Source: JBNRMR01 sp050309705
GTDB taxonomy: Bacteria; Bacillota; Clostridia; Christensenellales; UBA1750
Assembly: GCA_050309705.1 (NCBI GenBank)
Contig: JBNRMR010000216.1
Span: 1 to 12,698 of the forward strand
Reading direction: 5' to 3'
DNA: 12,698 nt
In this document: positions 6,968 through 12,698 of the stretch, in pieces
How positions within the stretch are numbered: position 1 is the first letter of the stretch
Layout of the letters: every line of letters starts with the position of its first letter
The notes under the pieces: model-generated
Told to the model about the DNA's origin: nothing
The model's input: the letters and a program-made list of their open reading frames with translations, nothing else
Databases searched by the model: none
Translations under genes and position numbers: made by a program

Positions 6968-7705
6968 CTATCCCTTGTGGAGTGCTGCGGAATCCTCGTC
7001 CACATAGAGCAGCCAGTTTGTATGCTCCCTCAGTATCGTCGCGGGAACCATTTCGGAGGTTTCTTCCGCCGCCAATGTGTCCCTGACCGCCTGGGCTTTG
7101 CGCTCTCCGCCCACCACGGATATTATGCAGCGCGAAAGCATTATCTGGTAAACCGTCATTGTTATGGCCTGCTGGGGAACATCATCCACCGTCTTGAACC
7201 AGCCCTCGCCCATCTGCTGGCGGCGCGAGCGTTCGTCAACCATATCTATTATCTTAAAAGCTTCACGGCTTTCAAAGTCCGCCGGCGGATCATTGAATGC
7301 GATATGCCCATTTTCGCCAATGCCTACCAGCGCCAAATCGACGGGGTCGCGGCGTATTTCTGCCGTCAAGCTGCATATATGCGCCTGCACATTGCCCAAG
7401 CCCTGGACATAATTTACCTTCCCGGGCTTAACCAGGCTCACAAATCTTTCCTCCAGGTATTTCTGGAAGCTTGCCGGATGCGTTACCGGAAGGCCAACAT
7501 ACTCGTCCAGATGGAAAACCTCCACCTTGCTCCAATCCACGTCCTCTTTCACAAGATACCCCAGCACCTCAAACTGCGATGCCCCCGTTGAAAGCACCAG
7601 TCTGGCCCGGCCCTGTTTCGCGATCGCCGCGCGAAGAACCTCTGCCGATTTCTTGGCCGCCGCCTTGCCCATTTCGTCCGCGTTTGCGCTAATGATAAGC
7701 CGCAT
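6968..7705 (-). CDS. nagB: Glucosamine-6-phosphate deaminase
   Basis: 245 residues, the usual family length. NagB converts glucosamine 6-phosphate to fructose 6-phosphate plus ammonia in the cytosol, linking amino-sugar catabolism to glycolysis. Motifs: phosphate-loop LSTGAS (38-43), FHLDEYVGL (64-72) with the catalytic-base position Asp67, GIGENGHIAFNDP (128-140) with His134, and GEGWFKTVDDVPQQAITMT (166-184). Compared with E. coli NagB (Asp141-His143-Glu148), the triad reads Asn132-His134-Asp139. Asn there occurs in other Gram-positive NagBs as far as I recall; Asp in place of Glu is less common, so a related amino-sugar phosphate substrate is possible. The frame extends upstream to 7846, but ATG 7705 has GGAAGG 7 nt upstream and is the family start. 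No nagA or regulator is adjacent. Confidence 0.88.
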   Translation of the reverse strand: MRLIISANADEMGKAAAKKSAEVLRAAIAKQGRARLVLSTGASQFEVLGYLVKEDVDWSKVEVFHLDEYVGLPVTHPASFQKYLEERFVSLVKPGKVNYVQGLGNVQAHICSLTAEIRRDPVDLALVGIGENGHIAFNDPPADFESREAFKIIDMVDERSRRQQMGEGWFKTVDDVPQQAITMTVYQIMLSRCIISVVGGERKAQAVRDTLAAEETSEMVPATILREHTNWLLYVDEDSAALHKG

Positions 7706-8008
7706 GTCTATTCCTTCCTTTCTTCTGTTTAGTTCTATTCTCTTTAGCTCAATGATCATTAGAAGGATGCAATATTTTTGCTCCTGCGAGAGCCTGGTCA
7801 AATTCTTGAGCCGTCGATGCAAGCAATTCGCACGCTTTCTTTGCATTCCCCAAATATGAGCCTCATTCCCCTTTTTGATTTTACCCTTAATAAAATATTA
7901 CCACGAACCTCAGCGCCTGGCTAGACAGATATTGACTTTTTTGTTAGCATTTTGCTCCTTTTTCTTGTTGATGCCATTCACTTGGCGCTCTTGCCGAGAA
8001 AAGGCGCG
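7706..8008. other. Non-coding gap upstream of nagB
   Basis: About 300 nt between nagB and the hairpin after the uracil permease gene. The part near nagB is AT-rich with long T-runs. A weak -35-like TTGACC (7801-7796 on the - strand) has no good -10 partner. Only micro-ORFs are present. No RNA gene, repeat or convincing promoter was recognised. Confidence 0.5.
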
Positions 8009-8049
8009 AAAGCGGGCCCTGTTTCCCAACCTGGCCCGCTTTTCTTTTT
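8009..8049. terminator. Strong hairpin downstream of the permease gene
   Basis: A perfect 10-bp stem AAAGCGGGCC (8009-8018) / GGCCCGCTTT (8033-8042) with a 14-nt loop. It lies 47 nt beyond the permease stop, so it is the likely 3' end of that transcript. The better T-tract, however, is on the + strand (8040-8049), where no gene ends; on the - strand the stem is followed by CGCGCC and then TTTT. Confidence 0.65.
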
Positions 8050-8088
8050 ATATCGTTTTATCAGTTGCACAACATCCTGGGAAAAGTC

Positions 8089-9537
8089 CTATTTGGCTGC
8101 TTCTTTTTTCTTTTCGCCAATGCTCAAAAGCGCGTTCAGCAAAATGCCAAATATGGCTGCGCCTGCGATGCAGGGGATGTCCATGCCGAAGAAGCTGATG
8201 TTCCCGCCAAAAGCATACTGTCCGCCGATGCCGATTACCATTATCGTTGCGATTACGGCTATATTCTTGGCTGAGAACATGTCCACCTTTTTATCGATCA
8301 TTATAGCGATTCCCTGTGCGGCTATGGCGCCAAAGAGGTAAACTTCCAGGCCGCCGATGACCGCCAGCGGGATTGCGTATATGGCGGAAACAAGGGGCGT
8401 GAAGAAGGATATTATCATGGCGATTACCGCTGCCACTCCCAAAACCGACACGGAGAACACCTTGGTGATTGCCATGGTGGAAATGTTTTCGCCGTAGTTG
8501 GTGCCCGCGGGCCCGCCAACGACGCCTGATATCATGTCGCACACGCCATCGCCGATCAGGTTGCGGTCAAGAAGGCTCACCAAGTCATACCTGCCCTTGC
8601 CTTTTTTCTTGGCGATATCGTTCACATAAATGTCAAGCTGGTACATATGTGCGGTGGACTCGGGTATTGTCGCTATCGCTATGGGCATTATGGCCACAAC
8701 GGCCTGCCAGGATGCCTTGGGGAATGTGAACGCCGGAACTGCAAACGCCCCGCGAGACCAAAGCGAGGCCTCCAGCGCCTCCTTGGGGATGGCGCGGAAA
8801 AGGCTCATCTCCGGCCCGCCGAAAAGGACCAGCAGCCCTGCCGCGGCGCAGCCTACAGCCGCCCCCAGAAGAAGCGGTAGCTGCCCCAAGAAGCCTTTAA
8901 GATAGCGGGAAAAGAGGATTGTGGAAAGCAGTGTTGCAAGAGAGATGACCCACACCCAGCTGGATCCGGCCACGCTTCCGGCGGCTGCAGACATGGAAGG
9001 AGCGGCGTCTGCCAGGGCGTTTCCTGCCAGTGTAAGGCCGATTATCATGGCGATGGAGCCGGTGATCGACGGAGGAAGTATCTTTTCCACGGCCTGCACG
9101 CCTGAGAACTTGACCAAAAGCCCCGCAGCAATTGAAACCAGCCCCGACATTATTATGCCGAACTGGGCGTAGGAGATGGCCTCTCCCGGCAGCACTGATG
9201 TCTCACCGGTCATCCACGCACTCAGCTGCGCTGCGGCCTCTGGGCTGAGTCTGGAGGCTATCGCCTCTGAGGCCATCAGGCTTGAAACAGCAGTGAGGTA
9301 AGCAAAACTGGAGCCATAATACAGCGGGATTTTTTTACCAGTAATCAGAATGAAGCAGAGAGTTGCAAGTCCGCTGGCGAATATGGTGGTGGACACCTGG
9401 AAACCGGTGATTAGAGCAACCGTTACGGTCGCGGGGAACATGACTATGACCTGCTGCAAAGCGTACAGCAAAAGCTTCCCCAGGGAAGGCCTTTCGTCGG
9501 GCAAGTATGCGGTTGTCTTTGGTTTTGCCAGTTGCAT
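8089..9537 (-). CDS. uraA: Uracil-type NCS2 nucleobase permease
   Basis: 482 residues, polytopic, matching the 14-segment NCS2 (nucleobase-ascorbate transporter) fold, a proton-coupled importer in the cell membrane. The N-terminal QQVIVMFPATVTVALITGF (28-46) is the usual first segment. IPESTAHMYQLD (291-302) carries Glu293 at the place of the substrate-binding glutamate in UraA's EHIGH element. GGPAGTNYGENISTMAITK (341-359) is the NCS2 signature in the TYGEN form of uracil permeases, not the QN-x-G form of xanthine or urate carriers; Glu350 would be the second binding glutamate. The C-terminal IAGAAIFGILLNALL is also typical. The frame extends to 9594, but ATG 9537 has a perfect AGGAGG 9 nt upstream. 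It has its own promoter and an attenuator-like leader. The substrate is most likely uracil, though some family members also take xanthine. Confidence 0.88.
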   Translation of the reverse strand: MQLAKPKTTAYLPDERPSLGKLLLYALQQVIVMFPATVTVALITGFQVSTTIFASGLATLCFILITGKKIPLYYGSSFAYLTAVSSLMASEAIASRLSPEAAAQLSAWMTGETSVLPGEAISYAQFGIIMSGLVSIAAGLLVKFSGVQAVEKILPPSITGSIAMIIGLTLAGNALADAAPSMSAAAGSVAGSSWVWVISLATLLSTILFSRYLKGFLGQLPLLLGAAVGCAAAGLLVLFGGPEMSLFRAIPKEALEASLWSRGAFAVPAFTFPKASWQAVVAIMPIAIATIPESTAHMYQLDIYVNDIAKKKGKGRYDLVSLLDRNLIGDGVCDMISGVVGGPAGTNYGENISTMAITKVFSVSVLGVAAVIAMIISFFTPLVSAIYAIPLAVIGGLEVYLFGAIAAQGIAIMIDKKVDMFSAKNIAVIATIMVIGIGGQYAFGGNISFFGMDIPCIAGAAIFGILLNALLSIGEKKKEAAK

Positions 9538-9761
9538 GTGGTTGTTCCTCCTAAGGCTGTATTCTATGAACAGCCGCGCAGGGGCGGCGGACATATTTAA
9601 TAATCGGCATTAACCGGGCCTCTTTTTTTGTTTGACCGCTGCAGAAAGCCGTATGCTCAAAAAAGAATCTTGCCGCAAACGGCAAGACCCCTTAATTCGC
9701 ATTGTTAACATATGGCTTATGGGCCATATTGCCGGCCTTTTCGATCGGCCTTCAAGCTTGC
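9538..9761 (-). promoter_or_regulatory. Attenuator-like 5' leader of the NCS2 permease gene
   Basis: About 224 nt of predicted leader. On the - strand an 8-bp terminator stem TCTTGCCG/CGGCAAGA (9687-9680 / 9675-9668) with a TTTG loop is followed by ATTCTTTTTT. Upstream, CGGCAA (9734-9729) can pair with TTGCCG in the 5' arm of that stem and block it. The same region can instead fold into ATATGG/CCATAT (9729-9724 / 9715-9710) or a GGCC/GGCC hairpin. Close to the start, GGCTG/CAGCC forms a hairpin that ends at the ribosome binding site. I could not match it to the purine riboswitch or to a PyrR site. Confidence 0.55.
9668..9687 (-). terminator. Intrinsic terminator within the permease leader
   Basis: An 8-bp perfect stem with a 4-nt loop, followed on the - strand by ATTCTTTTTTG. 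It lies about 75 nt after the predicted transcription start and 130 nt before the permease start codon, so it would stop transcription before the gene. Confidence 0.7.
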
Positions 9762-9767
9762 GATAAG

Positions 9768-9796
9768 ATAATACCACATTAATGACCCCTTGTGAA
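9768..9796 (-). promoter_or_regulatory. Promoter of the NCS2 permease gene
   Basis: On the - strand TTCACA (9796-9791), a 17-bp spacer and TATTAT (9773-9768); each hexamer matches 5 of 6 consensus positions. Transcription would start near 9761. Confidence 0.65.
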
Positions 9797-9894
9797 TACC
9801 CTGGAGCAGATATTGTAAAAATAAATCATATTTTGTCTTTTGCTGTTTCATTTAATTTATTGAACAGGAAAATTTTATCATGAATAACAATTAA

Positions 9895-10199
9895 GGCGCC
9901 TTTCGCGGCGGGCAGAAAGAGGCGTGGTCAGCTATCCTCTCAAAAACGAAGCGGCGCCCCTGCAAGAGCTGGTTTACTATGCCAGCAGGAATACCTCTTT
10001 GGATGAGCGCTCTTGCTGGATCGTTTGCGCGCATCACCCGGCGGCTGGAATCCCGCCCATTACCGGTGGGAGGAGCCCTGCGTTTACCACATCGATCCCC
10101 ATCCCCGGTTTGTGTTCAATGATAAACATGTGCCCAGGCGATCACCTTGCCGGGACCGGGAGTTTACCTCCGCGGGGCTTTTTGCTCGTTTTTTTAATG
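9895..10199 (+). pseudogene. Coding-like, frame-broken remnant of unknown gene
   Basis: A GC-rich island of about 300 nt between AT-rich flanks. One frame gives a plausible segment from 9924 (SYPLKNEAAPLQELVYYAS...). Another, from about 10043, gives GWNPAHYRWEEPCVYHIDPHPRFVFNDKHV, which reads like real protein and weakly resembles blades of oligogalacturonate-lyase-like beta-propellers. Neither frame has a ribosome binding site and neither is long, so if this is gene-derived it has lost its 5' part and gained a frameshift. A short hairpin GGGC/GCTC with seven T's at the end (10175-10195) could be the old terminator. The gene identity is a guess; it may also be non-coding. Confidence 0.3.
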
Positions 10200-10221
10200 C
10201 AAATTAAATTCAAACTTCTTC

Positions 10222-10250
10222 TTGATTATATTAAACCGCTGTGATATAAT
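10222..10250 (+). promoter_or_regulatory. Strong promoter upstream of the importer operon
   Basis: TTGATT (10222-10227), a 17-bp spacer and TATAAT (10245-10250) preceded by TGa (extended -10). Transcription would start near 10257, about 384 nt before the first permease. Confidence 0.7.
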
Positions 10251-10251
10251 C

Positions 10252-10282
10252 TTGATATACTTAGCGATTAATTTTATATAAT
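10252..10282 (+). promoter_or_regulatory. Second, overlapping promoter candidate
   Basis: TTGATA (10252-10257) followed by TATATA at 17 bp (10275-10280) or TATAAT at 19 bp (10277-10282). It lies just downstream of the first promoter and may act in tandem with it. Confidence 0.4.
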
Positions 10283-10344
10283 ATACCATATGGCCTTTTC
10301 ATTTTCGGTTCGCCAAGCGAATGCCGAGCGTGAAACTTATAATT

Positions 10345-10386
10345 ACACTCCGCGGCATCACGGCCGCCACAGTGTTTTCTTGTTTT
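10345..10386 (+). terminator. Terminator-like hairpin in the importer leader
   Basis: ACACT (10345-10349) pairs with AGTGT (10371-10375), and inside it GCGGC (10352-10356) pairs with GCCGC (10363-10367), with a small internal loop between. TTTTCTTGTTTT follows. It lies 90-130 nt after the predicted start and 250 nt before the first permease, so it may be an attenuator or the end of a short RNA. From here to 10623 I see no further gene or site. Confidence 0.5.
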
Positions 10387-10640
10387 AATAAAAGCGCAGA
10401 TACTATTTGCAGCTTTTGTTTGCATAAATGCCATTTGTATATGTGCGCAAAGTCCGAAGCGCTAATCAAAACCCGCATAGCCTTGTTTGTTGCACCCAAA
10501 AGCCCGAAAATGCAGAAATATAAGGGCAAAATCTCCTGAAAAACCAGGACGAGGCCGCTCAAAGCATTAGGAAGCCGGCGCTGTCTTATAAAGATAAAAC
10601 AAGCCAAGCCTAACGCGCAAAATAAGGAGGATGATCCGGA

Positions 10641-11591
10641 TTGAGCATTAACACAAGCCATCAACCGCAGATGCAAAGAAGCAAATGGCGGGTGCTGAAA
10701 AAGCAGTTCGCAAACAGTTGGCAGCTTTATTTCTTCGTGCTGCCCGGGCTGCTTTATTATGTGGTTTTCCATTACCTGCCCCTTTACGGCATACAGATCG
10801 CATTCAAGGACTATAAGGCGGTTCTGGGGATAACGGGCAGCGCCTGGGTGGGGCTTAAGCACTTTGACACCTTCTTTAAATCCTACCTGAGTTGGCCTCT
10901 TGTAAGAAACACATTGCTGGTGAACTTTTACGCGCTGATATTCGGCTTCCCGATACCGGTCATACTCTCCCTACTTTTAAACCGTGTATCGTCGCCGAAA
11001 TTCAAAAAATTCTCGCAGACAGTCATATATATTCCCCACTTCATATCCACCGTTGTGCTCGCGGGGATGCTATATATATTCCTGGAACCCACAAACGGTT
11101 TTGTCAACAAAATCATTTCCGCCCTGGGTGGTAAAAATCAGTTTTTCATGGCTGAATCGGCATGGTTTCGGCGCGTGTTCGTCATTTCGGCCATATGGCA
11201 AAACTCCGGCTGGAACACCATCGTCTATATCGCCGCCCTCACCAGCATCGATCAAGAAATGTACGAAGCGGCCACGCTGGACGGCGCCTCCATCATAAAA
11301 CAGATCTGGTACATCGACATACCCAGCATCATACCAATGGCCATGATGATGCTGATACTCAACAGCGGCCAAATTATGGCCGGCAACATGCAAAAAACCC
11401 TGCTCCTTCAGACAGCCGGAAACAAGGGCACATCAAACACAATCGGTGTTTACGTCTACCAGATAGGCCTTCAAAGCGGCCAGTTTTCATACACTGCGGC
11501 CATCGGCCTTTTCCAGAACATCATCAGCTTCCTGATGGTGTCCACCGTCAACTACATTTCCAAGCGTTTCAGCTCAATAAGCATGTTCTAG
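10641..11591 (+). CDS. Carbohydrate ABC importer permease, LplB/YteP type
   Basis: 316 residues; one of two membrane subunits of a CUT1-like (oligo)saccharide importer. The N-terminal WQLYFFVLPGLLYYVVFHYL (27-46) and YGIQIAFKDYK are typical of the LplB/YteP group. About six membrane segments follow. The EAA loop that docks to the ATPase is YEAATLDGASIIKQIWYIDI (208-227) followed by PSIIP. The ending FSSISMF is also usual. I place the start at TTG 10641: AAGGAGG (10624-10630) is 10 nt upstream, the ATG at 10631 leads to a stop after six codons, and the next in-frame ATG (10671) has no ribosome binding site. The next gene begins 16 nt after the stop. No ATPase gene is present; importers of this class often share a genome-wide MsmX-like ATPase. 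Confidence 0.92.
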   Translation: MSINTSHQPQMQRSKWRVLKKQFANSWQLYFFVLPGLLYYVVFHYLPLYGIQIAFKDYKAVLGITGSAWVGLKHFDTFFKSYLSWPLVRNTLLVNFYALIFGFPIPVILSLLLNRVSSPKFKKFSQTVIYIPHFISTVVLAGMLYIFLEPTNGFVNKIISALGGKNQFFMAESAWFRRVFVISAIWQNSGWNTIVYIAALTSIDQEMYEAATLDGASIIKQIWYIDIPSIIPMAMMMLILNSGQIMAGNMQKTLLLQTAGNKGTSNTIGVYVYQIGLQSGQFSYTAAIGLFQNIISFLMVSTVNYISKRFSSISMF

Positions 11592-11607
11592 AATGGGGGG
11601 AGAGAAA

Positions 11608-12543
11608 ATGGCTGAGAAAATAAAAGATTTGGCGCCCAGGAGCGCACGCATACGCCTTTCCATGGAGGATAGAGTATTCACCGTTTTTAACTACGTCTTT
11701 TGGGCGCTGGTGCTGCTGATCATACTCTATCCCCTGTATCTGATCGTCATTTCTTCCGTTTCTGACCCATACGCGGTCATGAACGGCGAAGTGCTGCTCT
11801 TCCCGGTCGACTTTTCGCTGGTTGGCTATGAAAGGATAACGAAATATGCCACACTTTGGAGAAGCTACTACTGGGCAGTAATATACACCGTGGCGGGCAC
11901 GGCCATTGGAATATCCCTGACAATGCTGATGGCCTACGCCCTTTCAAACAAATTCCCCGGGAAGGGCCTGGTCAACTTTGTCATCATATTCACAATGTTC
12001 TTCAGCGGCGGCCTCATCCCCACATTTTTGGTCATGAGGGATATCGGCCTTTATAACAAACCGATAATCATGGTGCTGATGGGGGCCATGAGCGTCTGGA
12101 ACACGATGATCGCCCGGACATTTATCAGCACCTCCATCCCCGGCGAACTCTACGAGGCCGCCATGATAGACGGCTCCGATCACTTTCAGTACTTCTTTAA
12201 GGTCGTCCTGCCCCTTTCCGGCACAATAGTGGCGGTGCTCAGCGTCTATTATGCCGTTGCAAAATGGAATGACTACTTCACCGCCCTTGTTTATCTGCGC
12301 GACAACAAGTATTGGCCCCTGCAAACGGTGCTGCGGCAGATTTTGGCGGCACTTACCGTATCAGCGGGGGACGTTGCGGAGATGTTCGAGGGCGATTACA
12401 CCGACGTCGCTGAAACTCTGCGGGTTTCCAACGTGGTGAAATACTGCGCGATAATCATTTCCACCGTGCCCGCGGTGGTGCTCTATCTGGTCATGCAGGA
12501 CTACTTCGTCAAGGGCGTTATGATAGGCTCCATAAAGGGTTAG
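11608..12543 (+). CDS. Carbohydrate ABC importer permease, YtcP/LplC type
   Basis: 311 residues; the second membrane subunit of the importer. The opening DRVFTVFNYVFWALVLLIIL (21-40) and YPLYLIVISSVSDP (41-54) are characteristic of the YtcP/LplC group, as are FFSGGLIPTFLV (131-142) and the end MQDYFVKGVMIGSIKG. The EAA loop is LYEAAMIDGSDHFQYFFKVV (181-200) followed by LPLS. About six membrane segments are visible. An in-frame ATG at 11593 exists, but the purine run GGGGGGAGAGA lies between it and ATG 11608, and it serves the latter, so I start at 11608. It is co-transcribed with the first permease. Confidence 0.92.
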   Translation: MAEKIKDLAPRSARIRLSMEDRVFTVFNYVFWALVLLIILYPLYLIVISSVSDPYAVMNGEVLLFPVDFSLVGYERITKYATLWRSYYWAVIYTVAGTAIGISLTMLMAYALSNKFPGKGLVNFVIIFTMFFSGGLIPTFLVMRDIGLYNKPIIMVLMGAMSVWNTMIARTFISTSIPGELYEAAMIDGSDHFQYFFKVVLPLSGTIVAVLSVYYAVAKWNDYFTALVYLRDNKYWPLQTVLRQILAALTVSAGDVAEMFEGDYTDVAETLRVSNVVKYCAIIISTVPAVVLYLVMQDYFVKGVMIGSIKG

Positions 12544-12575
12544 CCCTTCTTAAAATCCCTGAAAAAGCAAAGCTT

Positions 12576-12607
12576 CCATTTAATTTTCAGCGAGAGCTGC
12601 AAAATGG
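12576..12607 (+). other. Intercistronic hairpin before the binding-protein gene
   Basis: CAGC (12588-12591) and GCTG (12596-12599) close a GAGA (GNRA-type) tetraloop. An outer helix CCATTT (12576-12581) / AAATGG (12602-12607) can stack on it across an internal loop. No T-run follows. Such hairpins between permease and binding-protein genes can protect or process mRNA so that the binding protein is made in excess. Confidence 0.4.
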
Positions 12608-12651
12608 GATAAACTCAATGAACTTTGAACACATGAAAGGAGAACTAAGTA

Positions 12652-12698
12652 ATGAAGCGCAAGACTACTGTTCTATTAGCGTTGGTACTGGTTTTGGC
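12652..12698 (+). CDS. Start of extracellular solute-binding lipoprotein, 3' end outside window
   Basis: Only 15 full codons are visible: MKRKTTVLLALVLVL, a positively charged start followed by a hydrophobic core, as in a signal peptide. AAAGGAGA (12636-12643) lies 8 nt upstream of the ATG. Position directly after the two LplB/YtcP permeases is where the family's substrate-binding lipoprotein normally sits. The lipobox and binding domain are beyond the edge, so the function is inferred from position and signal peptide alone. Confidence 0.7.
   Translation, partial: MKRKTTVLLALVLVL

Noticed and set aside
6911..7591. 226-residue open frame on the + strand
   Set aside because: It is the antisense of nagB and begins inside or beside the shared terminator.
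7706..7846. N-terminal extension of NagB
   Set aside because: The extra 47 residues are not family-like, and ATG 7705 has a good ribosome binding site.
7921..7977. 18-residue micro-ORF on the - strand (internal ATG preceded by AAGGAG)
   Set aside because: Very short, Lys/Ser-rich by chance composition, no promoter and no regulatory hairpin following it.
9538..9594. N-terminal extension of the NCS2 permease
   Set aside because: It crosses the AGGAGG that serves ATG 9537 and has no site of its own.
9538..9761. Purine riboswitch or PyrR site in the permease leader
   Set aside because: ATATGG is present, but the conserved junction and loop sequences of the purine aptamer are missing; AGAGGC near 9620 lacks the rest of the PyrR consensus.
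10321..10539. 72-residue Cys-containing open frame on the + strand
   Set aside because: No ribosome binding site; it runs through the terminator-like hairpin; its composition follows the AT-rich non-coding DNA.
10299..10862. 187-residue open frame on the - strand
   Set aside because: It overlaps the start of the importer permease gene and its leader, has no ribosome binding site and no family resemblance.

Overview
The window looks like a piece of a Bacillota genome, most likely an anaerobic member of the Clostridia. The signs are AGGAGG-type ribosome binding sites, consensus sigma-A-type promoters, intrinsic terminators, a DUF1835/DUF3658 protein, and an LplB/YtcP-type sugar importer with its binding-protein gene last. 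No rRNA, tRNA, CRISPR array, transposase or phage gene was seen.

Layout, left to right. (1) 2-1606 (+) is the 3' part of an unrecognised protein, probably secreted or a lipoprotein. Its Pro/Ser/Thr-rich stretch runs off the left edge. It converges on (2) 1639-2541 (-), a DUF1835/DUF3658 protein, and the two share a bidirectional terminator. (3) 2559-2808 holds 3.4 copies of a 74-bp tandem repeat; the last partial copy overlaps the 3' end of the next gene. (4) 5517 down to 2783 (-) is a three-gene ABC-2-type exporter operon (permease, permease, ATPase). It is driven by a perfect TTGACA-17-TATAAT promoter and interrupted by a structured 150-nt spacer just before the ATPase gene. (5) Divergent from it, 5837-6904 (+) encodes a cytosolic CE15/acetylxylan-esterase-like hydrolase, which converges on (6) nagB (7705-6968, -) through a perfect 12-bp bidirectional terminator. 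(7) 9537-8089 (-) is a uracil-type NCS2 permease. Its ~220-nt leader carries a promoter and an internal terminator, so it looks like an attenuator or riboswitch. (8) 9895-10200 is a GC-rich, coding-like but frame-broken stretch. (9) 10222-12698 (+) has two promoter-like elements, a long leader with another terminator-like hairpin, two importer permeases, and the first 15 codons of a probable solute-binding lipoprotein.

How the genes may work together: the right-hand operon would import an oligosaccharide using an ATPase encoded elsewhere. The cytosolic esterase could remove ester groups from imported sugars, and NagB feeds amino-sugar phosphate into glycolysis. The pyrimidine/purine permease and the ABC exporter look functionally separate.

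The genes are mostly ordinary family members. The less ordinary signals are in the non-coding DNA: the 74-bp repeat array with a repeated extended -10 box, the spacer hairpins whose pairing is better on the transcribed (-) strand, and the two leaders with internal terminators.
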